Positions 24,744 through 36,486 of a stretch of 64,000 nucleotides of DNA are shown here, piece after piece. Position 1 is the first letter of the stretch. The number at the start of each line of letters is the position of its first letter. Origin of the DNA: Thuidium tamariscinum (lineage: Eukaryota > Streptophyta > Bryopsida > Hypnales > Thuidiaceae); assembly GCA_947034885.2 (NCBI GenBank), contig OX344753.2, positions 7,006,001 through 7,070,000 of the forward strand. The letters are read 5' to 3'. The notes under the pieces are model-generated. The model saw nothing but the letters and a program-made list of their open reading frames with translations, did no database searches and was not told the origin of the DNA. A program made the translations under genes and the position numbers.

Positions 24744-27238
24744 TGTCGCAATCCAATTGACACCTTACACTACCAAATAGATCATTAGAGTCACTACAAT
24801 TTGTTTACAACATCGCTTGGGTCATCAACTACCTAACACTGCACATGTCAAGCATATACAATATTAGTTCAGATTTCTAATTCATTTTGCTAAGTTCTAG
24901 TCACTGGTACAACTAGTATGCACTCCTTTCATGACACTAGGCACATCTCATTGTGACATGGGGTGGAACTTCCATATCATTGTACTAAGACCCATGGTAG
25001 CACTACTCACCATGATCCTAATTGCCTTTGAATGTCACCTTACTCTATGCTAGCCCTTTTGGTATTTGCTACTTTCCTTCCAATACTAATTAGGACTCAT
25101 CACTAACTCAAGACACCACGAGAAAGGCCTAGGAAAGAGTGGGACTCCACCCAACCAATGCTACGAGACACCCACATTAGTGTCCCATGGTGCCTTGGAA
25201 CAATGGTGAAGTTGCATCACCAACATTGAACCATTGAGATTCACCAAGCTTCTAATAAGGAAAAAGGAGGGAGACCAACCCCTTCTATACTGTCTATGGT
25301 CTTCAGAAAATTCCTCCCCCCTTCCCCTTGTATGGTGGAAGAATATCTCAACCCCCCCTAGGGTTTTGGAAGACCATTGTTTCCTATCCAAAACGCTAAG
25401 TTACCTTATTGTTTACTCCCAAACTTCCAAACGGTGTAACTTTATGCTTAGAGATCCAAATCCCACATTCAAGCACATTTAAAACATCTATACAACAAAT
25501 AAATGTCAATGGACTTTTTACTTGTCCCATTTGGAGAAGATCTCACAAAGTTATGACCCTTCAAAGATTTGGGTTCACTAGAAGAGGCGTCACGCCTTTA
25601 CTATGGCTCTTCTTTTGGCCATAATTTTTGACTCATGTCTTAGAACCCTGTAATGCTTAGCATTCTAGATTTCTAGTATTTTTAGTTTTTCACTGATATA
25701 CTACATGCTATACTTCTTTGTTGGATTCATTGAGAATCCCTCACACGTAATCCTCAAGTGTCTTGGTGCTACCAGGACACAATCTCAAGGAGATCACTCC
25801 TTGTAATTTTAAACATACACCTGAGTTAAGAGGGTATTTAATATGGGGATATTTATTTTCATTACAGTAATTAAAATAATTGTATTTTTACATATAAATT
25901 TAGTCATTTGGTTTTTATAGTTAGGCTATCTTATATACAAAATTTATATGCCTAATTTTTTCATACCCATTTACAACACACCATAAAAGTAGTGTTTTAC
26001 ATATATATTTTTTCTTTAATATAGTGCACTACTTGTATTGTAGTACAATTTCAAATGACAAATAAAAATGTGAAATGCAACAATAGTTTTTAATGTTTCT
26101 AAATTTGATGCCATGTATTCTAAACAACCTAACATGGTAAATAATAAATATCATAGAAACATTAAACATAGTTATGATACTAAAACTAAGAAAAACACCA
26201 ATACTAGCAATATAACATGAACAACATGAGAAATTGACACTCTAGAAACATTGTAGATTAATACAAGAATATGACCTCTATTGTAACATAGAGACCATAT
26301 ATTTTATCTATTCATATGCATTTGCAATGGTTTTGCATTTACAATCAAAAAATAAAAGAGTGTTTATTAAATACAAGTAAAAAGAAGATGATTCTAAACA
26401 TTTACAAGCATATGTTCAAGTAGTTGAGGCAAATTTAGAGTTTGTAGTGTCAAAGTATAGAAAAGATTCTATGCAAATGTTGCAAACCCTACACCAATTT
26501 CTTAACATTCCATAGTACAACCTCATTGTAAATTTACAACTCAATTCTTGTCTTGGAACAATAGATTCTTACATATTGTTACATACTTATAGAAAGATTT
26601 GTATGTACATGCTACAAATCTAGAATTATTTGATAATAACAACAAATCTCCTAAAAAATATCCCTAAATTTATTAGATTGTGTAAGTTTTATCATTCACT
26701 TAAAAAAGTTTGTCTACATCTATACTCATTGTACTACAAACTTTTTGTATGAGCCCTATTTGTAAAGGCTAATTTATTAATAAAAATTCCTACTAAATGA
26801 TATTTATACATATCTTAATTTATATATAATAGAATATGTGACATTTCAAGGACCCTATAGTAGTCCTACATATTATATAAAATTTATCCCCTTTGAATTA
26901 AATAGACCCTATCTTTTAACTCACGTAGATTTCTAAAAATCGTAAGTAATCCTCCCCGGGGACACAATCAACTTTGAACGGCCATAACTTTTAGCTCACA
27001 AGTTCAAATCATGCATTCTTTAGACGGTTGTAAGTATGTATTCAAGATATTTGCAAGAATGCATGACACATATTCAACTTCTTCATATTTAGAGCACTAT
27101 TGCGCTTTGTTTGGTCGAGACTCAAGAGTCTCTCATTCCTCCCATCTTAGTCTATTGCAAGGCTTGGGAAGTCACCCCAAGAATCCTCCCTTGCTCACTA
27201 AGGCACTTTGGGCACCCCAAGGAGATAGGGGCATGACA
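24744..27238 (+). mobile_element. Solo LTR fossil carrying a Mutator-like insertion
   Basis: Begins TGTCGCAATCCAAT and ends GGGGCATGACA. The flanking five bases TTCAT (left) and CTCAT (right) agree at four positions, as expected for the 5 bp duplication of an LTR retrotransposon, so this is a solo LTR. Without the insertion at 25785-26959 it is about 1.31 kb and colinear with 16405-17689. No internal retrotransposon genes are present. The parent family cannot be named from the LTR. Confidence 0.8.
25785..26959. mobile_element. Mutator-like non-autonomous element, 1,175 bp
   Basis: GGACACAATC stands on both sides (25775-25784 and 26960-26969): a 10 bp target duplication inside the LTR, at the point where the other LTR copy reads straight through. 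The termini are diverged inverted repeats, with a GAGTTAA block and then GGGTATTTAATATGGGGATA on the left answered by a GAGTTAA, AGGGTCTATTTAA and GGGGATAAATTT series from the right. No transposase frame is present. Confidence 0.8.
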
Positions 27239-30200
27239 CTCATTCTTGTCCTTTAACTCATGCAAGATGTGTTACATTTAATATTGAGTTGTAAATAATA
27301 TAGTTCTCTAGAAGTAAATAATTGTATGGAGATAATTTGAATAGCATATAGTAGTACAAATAATATAATACTCTTTGTAGCATACTATATTGAATACTTA
27401 TACAACTACCAAATAATTATTTTATTAATTCAATATTTTAGATAATGATAATTGTTTAAAATTCTTGTTTAATTATCAAAGTTGAAAACTTAAAATTTAT
27501 TAAATATTTTGTAGAGGTTGTTGAACTTAAAAAATGTACTACAATACTTAAAATAATATCCCATTAGACAGGTTTTTTTTAACAAGAATTCATTGGAATT
27601 CAAGAAACTAGATCTATTGTCTATGCCCATTGTTAATTCTTTAAGAACTATGTTGTATGAAAACTCAAAATTGCTTCAAAAATTCTTGAATCAAAAGCAA
27701 GGCTAAAACCTTTGTTAATATTTAAGCTTTAACAATCCAACTACAAGATCCTTTAGTTAATTTATTCATGTACATTTTTCTAAAATTTGAAGTGAAAATT
27801 CCTAACCATTGCAAATTCAAAAGAGTCAAGCAATCCATTTCAATTAACCACCATCCCTACAAAAATAAATAAGAAACAAGTATTTTAGAGACATATCCAA
27901 TGATCATCACAAATACAAATATAAAGACAAATACTATTGCACATATGGATGATGAATATATAGATATAGAGATAACACATGTACATGTATGTTTCATATT
28001 CTTTGGCAACATTAGAACATTAGAAAACTCTAAGAGTTTCAAGTTTAGAAAAAAAATGGAAAAAAAAATCACTATCACTCTAACAACAATTCAATTCAAT
28101 TACCATTCTCTAAGATCAATTTAAAATAAACAAACTATACTCAATCATTATTTAGTCAAAAATACGATCATATACCAATAGATTAAGGAACAAACTATAG
28201 TTTCATAAATGATGCATTTTAGTCAATATTTTGGAAAATGGTTAGATAATATATGGAATTATTTTAATTAAATCAATTTTGTACATAATTTTTAACATAT
28301 TATAAATTAGAAGGTAGTATTAAAATATTAATCTTAAAATATACCATAATTAGAATTTAACATTTGAAATTCAAAGTGGAAAATTTTAAATGCCACATTT
28401 ATCTCCATAAGATATTTTTTGAAGTCTCTATAAGACTATTTCAAGGTTGTTCCCTTTGTAGTAAATCACTTCATTATTGTTAAAATATTAAATAGTTTAA
28501 AAATAGTTTATTCTTTTAAAAACTATTCAAAAAAAATTTAAGAAAAAAAATTTGAAATTATTATATATTTAAGTAAATAACATTATTTGACGCAGCACTC
28601 TCTCGACTAAGTGAAATTGTTGATTTGGCAAAATTTGGCAATCCAGGAATCCTAGGCTAGGAAAACTTTATGGAACTCACAATCTTGTTTAGGCCTCAAA
28701 AAACATCTAATGCTTTTGAACTATTCAATGAATTTCAAACAAAATATCTAGAGATCTTTAGATGGATATATAGATCTACTAATGACTTCTAAAGTCTCCT
28801 AATGACCATTTTTTTTCTACAATAAATTTTGGACATTTGAAAGTCTAGTAGTTAAATGTTGCATTTAAGAACCTGTAGAAGAAATTGAAAATTATTAATT
28901 CTAATAGTTAGAATGTTTTAGAAATGATAAATATCACTTCTTTGTGTTTTTATCTTAAATTTGTTAAGATTTAATTACAAAATACCTTGGTATGTTTTTC
29001 AAAATAAAACACTTTATGATTTTCATCTCATTATTTTGAATCCATTTCAAGTATGTTTGTATAGGAGTCAATCTTAACAATCAAATAAATTTAACCAATT
29101 TTTAAAAATTATAATATTGTTAGTTGTTTGGTTGACATTGAAATTGAAATACACCTATAGCTTTTGTAATACTTACTTGAATGTAGCAAAACAAATCTTT
29201 ATAAGTAGGTGGTTGCTCAAAATATGAAACCACCCACATCTTCAAATGTACATTGCTTATACTTGTTACTTTTTATTTATTTTTAAAGCACAAACAATTG
29301 GCAAATTTAGAATATGGGTACATTCAACTTCAAAAATTCATAAGTCATTCTACAAAGCTCCCCCAAAATGAAATGACTTGTATTAGATGCCACTTCCACT
29401 TGTCTTTTGAAGTAAACTTGTTGAAAAATATTTCAAGAAATTTCACGTCTCCAAACTTCAACTTCTATTGAATTCAGTAGTTTTTATCCCTTTTACCTTA
29501 GATTAAGTTGATTCACATCCATTTTGATAGATTTTTGGGGAGATTTCATGCAAAAATTCAAATCATGAAGTCAATTGAGCTTGTTGAAGTTCTTAAAAAT
29601 CCAAAGTGGTCTCTTTAGTCTTTTAGGATTTAAGTTATTATTAAAAAAGTTAGTGTATAATAAGGGATAGTATTGATTTTGGCTATGCAAGAATTTTATC
29701 TAAAATTGAAGTATTGCAAGTTTTTCTTTTAATTTTAATTTTTCTTTTAATTTTAATGTCTTAGGAGAAAGAAATACATGTCTTTTTAGTAAAATTACTT
29801 AAAATGTTATCTCTAGGACTATACTTAAAACACCCCTTTCTCTTGTAGTGGAGAGTAGGAAACAACTAGGAAACATTGGTTGAAAAAAATTGGCTAATGA
29901 ATTATAAAGCACGAATATTGTAGGAAAATTAAATTAAATTTAAAAAAAAAATTAATGTTTAAAAATTTAATATTAAAATAAATAAGTAAATAAATTTAAG
30001 AAAATTTAATATGGCATTAGTGCAACCATGTTAGATTGCTATTTTTAGATTATTACTTTAATTTTTTTAAATTCAAAATTCAAAATTTTAAGAATTTAAT
30101 TTTAAAAATATATAAATTCTTTTATAATATATTTTTTAATTTTTTAATATATTTTTAATGCAATCACTATTCATCATTGATGATGAATAGTGACCATTGT

Positions 30201-31283
30201 TCCTCAAAGGGGTTGTGAATTCTATTGAGGGAAACTTCTCAAGGGAAGAAATCCCTTTGAAGGCTAAATTTTTCGTTATGAATTCATTTGTAAGCCTTCA
30301 AAAATGTTCATCATCCACTAGTTGGATGCCAAGTGAACAAAAGGAAGAGTGTCAACTATTTTAGGAGTAATTAAATGACATTTCCTTCAAGTGCAAAAGT
30401 TGTGACATTGAATCTCTAAATACTAGGACATGTATAGATATAAGTTTTAGTGACTGTTGATATTTCAATTATTTGATGATCAGTTTTTGAATTTTGAACA
30501 AAAGAATGAAAAAAAATTATATCAAAAATTTCAACAAGTGAGCATTATAAATTTCTTGAAACTAATAAAAGAACTACAATCCTTTAGATCCAAAGGGCCT
30601 CTAATTACCCCCTTAAAGACATGCAATATTTAAGTATAGCTCTTGTTTTCTTAATTCCTCATTTGTATGAAATAGTTTTGATGACTACCACTATTAAAAT
30701 GAAAAAAGACTAATGTAGTTTTACTATGAAAAAAATTGACAAAAATGCTACCATTGACAAGATTGATGAAAGATGTTTAGTTAGGTGGTAATTTGTACAT
30801 TAATTGTACATGTAATGCTAAAAATATAATGTTGAAATTGGAATGGTCAAAGTGTTCCAAAGCTTTTATTTTTTCTCCCATTACTACATATCATTATAAT
30901 ATCGATGTGAATTTCTTTTTCAAATCAATTTGAATTGTGGAACATAAGACATAAGAATGTGAAGTGTTGGCCAAGAGTACTTTCTCCATTTCCAAAAAAA
31001 TCACCAAAAATTGCTCACTTGATCATCCTTTGATTGGATTACACCAACCAATTTAGGAAGGAAAAATCATCTATACTCACTTTGTTGTTTACAAAGTTTT
31101 AATAAGGTTCACATTTTGAATTTTCTTCAAATGTGGTTGTAAAAGTCACATGGTGGCTTTATGGTCATCTTGGAGTAAATAAGTAATTAGAATATTTAAG
31201 ATTTTCCAATTCCTTGACATCTTTTTTGAGAACAAACTTTCTCACTTCCTCATTTCATTGTCAAAATCCTCTCTACTTGTGTC
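27239..31283. other. Intergenic, no gene recognised
   Basis: About 4 kb of very AT-rich DNA. A 13 bp stem hairpin at 30164-30193 is the only distinct structure. The TCTTGTAGTG near 29837-29846 resembles a terminal repeat of the 36487-39318 family, but no partner was found. Confidence 0.5.
30164..30193. repeat. Hairpin, 13 bp perfect stem, TTGA loop
   Basis: TCACTATTCATCA pairs with TGATGAATAGTGA across a four-base loop. Its role, if any, is unknown; no U-tract or gene end lies next to it. Confidence 0.7.
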
Positions 31284-31294
31284 ATTTTGATGCA

Positions 31295-32740
31295 TGGAGG
31301 AATCACACCCCTCTATTTTTGGTGACCATGTGTAGTAATGGAGTATTTAATGGGGGGATATTTATCTCCTTCCATTCTTTTTTATCCTCCCTATTTATAG
31401 ATAAAAAGCTAAATTGGCATGTATTTTTTTTCACCCTATTTCTTTTGAAAATGGGTAGGGAGATTATTTTTTGGCAACCTATTTTTTTTGTACATTTTAG
31501 AATCATAGAATACTGAGGGGAATATAATTACCTTACAAAAGAAAGCATGTGAATAATAAGTTTTCCATGACATTTGAATTAGCATTGGACGTAGTATTCA
31601 TTATCAAAAGCATACTATGGAAAGGGTTGTTGAAAACAAAACTCTAATGGCAAAAGCATACCATTGAAAAGGAAACAATCTCTAGAATATATAACCCATA
31701 TGTTGTAACATGCATCTAGTAGTAGTATACAATCTATAAAAAAAGGGCACATTTGGAATACATAAAATCTAAAAGTACAATAATTTAATATGCCAAATGT
31801 ATTCACAAATGCAAGTATTAGTAGTTCTAGTCCACCAAGGAACCTAAAATTTACAACTTCAAAGTTTACATACAAATGACATCCAAAAATAGTAGTTGTT
31901 ACTACACAATTCCAACATGGCACATGCTAGAAAGAGAAAAAAAAGTAAAAGTAAAAGAAATACCAACTTGTGGATTCTTGCCCAAACTAATTAAAAGACA
32001 CCAAAGATAGTAGCAACTATAATCTTTTATTAAAAGAAATAGTTATAACAAGAGTAGAAACATTGGAAAAATGCAATAAACTTTATAGAGCATCATGTAA
32101 GCATGATCAAGGGAGCATTTTCCACCAATCCAAGGCTATGTTTAATCCAAATTTAGGACACCAATTATGACCACCCTCTAAAAATATTCAATAACAAACT
32201 GAATCTACTAAGCATATGGTGAATTTCGTTAAAATGGCAATATTCCTTATGCCATTTTTCAGACCATACAGTCTGAACTGAAAATTGACATTTAGGAAAG
32301 GTATAGATTTCAAACATCTAAAATTCATGTAGATTTTAAAAATCTATGACACATTTAGATTTCAAATCATGTGATTTGAAACATCTTGGACATAAGTAGA
32401 TTTCGAACATCTACAACTCATGTAGACTTCAAAAATCTATGAGGGGTTTAGATTTCAGACTGAGCGATCTGAACTGTCTAAAGTGTCAAACTAATGGAAT
32501 ACCGCCATTTTAACGAAATTCGCCATGCATTTCTAAGTTTTGTCACCCTATTTTTTTCCTACTATACAACAAAATTAGGGCATTTCATGTACCCTATTTT
32601 ATATATAATCATCTATGAGATATAAAGCCAATGCTATTGTAGATAAACCAAAAGTATAAATTTTTCCTTCTATAAATCAAATTGACCCTATTTTTCTTAT
32701 CTCATGCCATTTTCTACTACATTAGGAGTCATCCCCCTAA
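31295..32740. mobile_element. Mutator-like non-autonomous element with nested MITE
   Basis: ATTTTGATGCA occurs on both sides (31284-31294 and 32741-32751), an 11 bp duplication. The left terminus (GGAGGAATCAC then GGAGTATTTAATGGGGGGAT) resembles the left terminus of the element at 25785-26959, and the right terminus (GACCCTATTTTTCTTATCTC then a GGAGTCATCCCCC block) resembles its right terminus, so both belong to one family. Removing the nested MITE and its duplication leaves about 1.13 kb, close to the other copy. No transposase frame. Confidence 0.75.
32216..32526. mobile_element. MITE, 311 bp, nested in a Mutator-like element
   Basis: Terminal inverted repeats of about 31 bp start ATGGTGAATTTCGTTAAAAT on the left and ATGGCGAATTTCGTTAAAAT reading from the right. 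GCAT flanks both sides (32212-32215, 32527-32530). The interior contains two direct copies of a unit of roughly 115 bp built from GATTTC-AACATCTA and AAAATCTATGA words. The superfamily is uncertain because a 4 bp duplication fits no common plant class well. Confidence 0.8.
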
Positions 32741-32751
32741 ATTTTGATGCA

Positions 32752-33229
32752 AAGTTGAATTGATGATAACAAGAATTTCCAAATGATTCCAATTAGGTTG
32801 CATTGTCAAATATATATTCAAAGACATGAGGTTTTAATTTCAACTTGCATGGCAATGTATGTATGATAGTAACAAACATTATATGCATACACTATTGTAA
32901 CATTATACATTTGCCTATATATAAGGTAGACAAGCCTATTACTATCCTAATTTGTAGTTTGAATATCAATTTGGGATCAATTCCAAAGAGGGTACATATT
33001 TTTTGAAGTGTGCACATATTTTATAAATGAAATCCAAGGGAAAATATGAATTTTCAATTAAAATTGTAATTTTTTTGAATTTTTGGAGTAGTATGCCCCA
33101 AAATTACAAAACTACCTATAGGATGTACTCATAAACCCCTTAAATTTTTTTGACTATGATTACTCCAAAAAAAATCAAGAACTACCATTTCTAGTTTATA
33201 TACCAAATTTTTTTAAACATTTTTCGACA
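32752..33229. other. Intergenic, no feature seen
   Basis: AT-rich with no supported feature. Confidence 0.5.
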
Positions 33230-33900
33230 TTTCTAACTATAGGATCTTGTAGTAAATTGGTTTGTGAACATGACCTAAAAAATTTCAGAGTTTTGCAACA
33301 TGCAAATTGCCCGGTAGATTGCAAGATATTTGTGTTTGATTGCTCAAAAATCTTTTTTTTAACCCTGCAAAAAATAAGGCAGATGCACTTCAAAAGGCAA
33401 AAACCATATGAAAAATGGTCCAAAATGGTTGTGCCTCTTTGGATTCATTGTTGAGGCCAAGTATTGTACTTGACAAAAAAATTTCAAATTGTTTAGAATT
33501 GTAAAAGATGTAGGAAAAGAATAATAAGTAAAAAGAAGTACCAAATCATTCAAAATACAAAATTGTTAAGAATGTCTTTATGAAATTGAAAAATGCCAAT
33601 CCCAATGGTTGCAATGTTGTAATAAACAATCTACAATCTATGAGTTTATTTTTTTCAAAAAACATTGAAAATCGAGTAAAGTGAAGGACTTCAAAGTTTA
33701 TTTTAGAGTAGACAATCTATAATTGCCCGCAAACAAAAGAACCTATAACTTTGACTCATTGATCAAATTTGAATGATTCAAAGCTTTCCATGCAGACATA
33801 AATGAAGAAAACTAGTTTCAAATTTTTGTTTTTGAAAAAAGTGATTTTTTCCAATCTACCCAAATTGCCCAATTACAAAAAAAATAACATGCATATTAGG
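33230..33900 (-). repeat. Inverted relative of the 12-13 kb tandem repeat
   Basis: Read on the minus strand, blocks such as GGCCTCAACAATGAATCCAA, a GAAGTGCA word, GGCAATTTGCA, CAACATTGCAACCATTGG and GACTCATTGATCAAA follow the order of the duplicated units at 11850-13870. The match is more distant than that between the two tandem units. Non-coding dispersed repeat. Confidence 0.55.
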
Positions 33901-34689
33901 CCATAACTTTTGACTCGTATTTCTAAATGTCTTGATTTCTAGTACACATGAAAGATATTTCTTGTCCCCACCTTTTATTAAAGTTTGGGCCCAAAATATT
34001 GAAATCTCCAATTACACGTACTTGCTTGAAATCACTATATTGCCAAATTTAGTAGTTTGCTCTTTTAGAAGTTAACACTTGATAAACAATCCATAACTAC
34101 CTTTCCATGTATCTATTGGCATTTAAGTATTCATCAATAAAGCCTTTATTGATGAAATGTGAAGGCATTGGAAGATTGCAGGTTCCCGGACTGTGGGAAC
34201 ATAGTTTTTGCTATGGGAACAGGAATCCTACGTGGTCAAGAGGTTGCCACATCATTAACAAAAAAAATTTGAATTTTTTTGGACTTATTTTCATATTTGA
34301 GGACCTCAAATTTCTTGGAGGTGGGGGTGGGGGTGGGCGTTAATGCTGGTTTACAACAACAAAAATGTTGGAAACCATTTCAAGAACAGATCCAAAAAAT
34401 TGCCCTCCATTGCCCTCAAATTTCATCTAATTGATTGATATGTCATGCCTTTTGGGCACTAATGCCTTAATTTTGTCAAAAAATGAATGGATTTGAATGT
34501 TTTTCTTTCCATGAATTTAATGGCATTTCAGTACTTACCAATAAAAAATCGATACACCACACCTTATTTGCATTAAAACTATCATTATGCTAAGAAAATG
34601 AATGGATTTGGATGTTTCTTTGGATGGAATTGGAGCCAAAATAGGATGATGGAATTAGATAGTTCCAAATTTTAGCTTTGAATTCATTA
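33901..34689. other. Intergenic with a G-rich tract
   Basis: No gene is recognised. At 34317-34337 the plus strand has four G runs (GG, then GGTGGGGGTGGGGGTGGG) able to form a G-quadruplex. Confidence 0.5.
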
Positions 34690-34896
34690 ATTTGGGTACT
34701 CAATAGTACTAAACCCCCCAAAATTGGCAAGTGTGACATACAATTAGGGGATATTTTTAGATAGTAAAACATTCTTAAGAATTCCAAATAATTAGGTAAG
34801 GTGTATACTAGTCACAAGTACCTTGTCTATAAAATTTGAGTTGGCATGTAACAAAAAATAGTACAAGTGTTTCATTCAATCACCTTGAAATTGTTC
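34690..34896 (-). repeat. Terminal fragment of the GGGTGATTGC foldback family
   Basis: On the minus strand it begins AAGGTGATTGAATGAAACAC and continues through the AACTCAAATTTTATAG and ACTAGTATACACC blocks in the same order as the arms of 22225-23307. It is shortened and has no visible partner arm. Confidence 0.5.
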
Positions 34897-35621
34897 TAGG
34901 TGTTATAGTCTTTGCTAAGTTTGCAGAGGTTGATATCCATGAGCCTTTTAGAACAAACTTCATTTCACAAAAACAAGAATGAAGTCAAATAGACTTTTAT
35001 GCTAAACCCAAACACTTCTAGCATTAAATTGAACAAATCCTAAACATTAATACATTCAATAGAAACACTAAAACCTCTAACAATTCACTTTCAAATGGAA
35101 GGCTGTCAAGGTGAAGTTCTTCAATCACTTGAAATCTAATGTATACTTTGAATCCAATGTCCAAAAAAATAAAAAGATCTAGAGATCTTGGTAAGGAATA
35201 TCAAAGAAATGTCAATCTATTATTTTCTTACAAGCCCATTCAATATGAGCAATCATTAGTATTGTGTAGGGAGGAAGCATTTAGAAAAGTAATTGCCCAT
35301 TCTGATAATTTTACAACATTGTATAATTTTGAGGTAGTCATGGAATTGATATAACCAATGTTAGATGCTGGAATGGGAACCACCATCTGGTTTGAGAAAT
35401 TGTTGAGTCCCATCAAGACATTATAAAGAAAGCTCATTGCTTGCAAAAAGACCTACAAACTTACTCACAAGAATGTCAATGAGGTCCAAAGCATTCAATT
35501 CCAACATATCATACAAAACCATTGTCACTAAATCTTTCCAAATTCCAACTCTCCAATTTGATCAAGCTCTTGGGTGGGTCACTCTTTGTATATTTTGTGC
35601 ACCATGTGCAACAAGGGGTTA

Positions 35622-35646
35622 TTTTTTTTTGGGGGGGGGGGGGGGG
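35622..35646 (+). repeat. T9-G16 homopolymer junction
   Basis: Nine T followed by sixteen G. A run of this length can form a quadruplex and is often misread in assembly, so the exact length is uncertain. Confidence 0.9.
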
Positions 35647-36486
35647 CTTGTAGTCTAAGTTTTGTCTAATTCCCACAAAACCCAGGACTATAGTATAGGG
35701 GTTCAAATCTAGGGGAATGATCAAATAGTCTAACGTATCGTGGCTAAAGTCACTTGTATTCAGAAATAGAATAGGAAATACATAATAATAACACTTCAAT
35801 TTCTAACAATTCATATCCACTCTTATTCCCAAGTATACAAATTTGTTGGCCAGTCCTTAATAATGCTAGGGACGCATGAATGCAGTCACAGTCCTTCACT
35901 AGTGTGTGGCTCAATTCCTAATAAACAATTAGTCGTGTAGACCCACAATTTGTCATGCATGATCTAGACTTAAATGCAATTTAAATATAATAATATATAT
36001 ATATATAACAATAATTGAGTAACACATATGGTTCATTAATTACTGGTAATTGTTTTTACCAAACAAATTGTTGCTGTCACTACTTAGCTATCCAAATTAC
36101 TAATTTAGGATGCTCAAGGAAATAGTCCTTGTCCTATCTAAAAACAATTTGTCACTATCTAAATGCAGGGCATGAGTGTGTGTAATGCAAGCTCCTTATT
36201 TTATCTGCGCTTCACAACCATGGGTTAAAACATCCTACAATTAGTTTACTAATTGGCTAATACCCAATCTCAAACAAGTGGTTGGAATTAAGCCTTGATA
36301 AGACCCAATACCAAACACCCAAGGAAAAGACAACTTGTTTTTAATCACAATCTTATTCCAATACCAAATCTTCCTTCCCAACAACCATATCTAACAAACC
36401 TAATCCAACAACTTGTTCACACAACTCCAACTATTAATTACTTCTTTATAAATTTCCTTTCTAATCACAAATGGTTTATCAAGTAT

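Noticed and set aside
16405-27238. The two LTR copies in the same orientation as the ends of one full-length LTR retrotransposon.
   Set aside because: The outer flanks do not match, the right copy has its own near-matching 5 bp flanks, and the 7 kb between them holds MITEs and foldbacks but no retrotransposon genes or primer-binding site.
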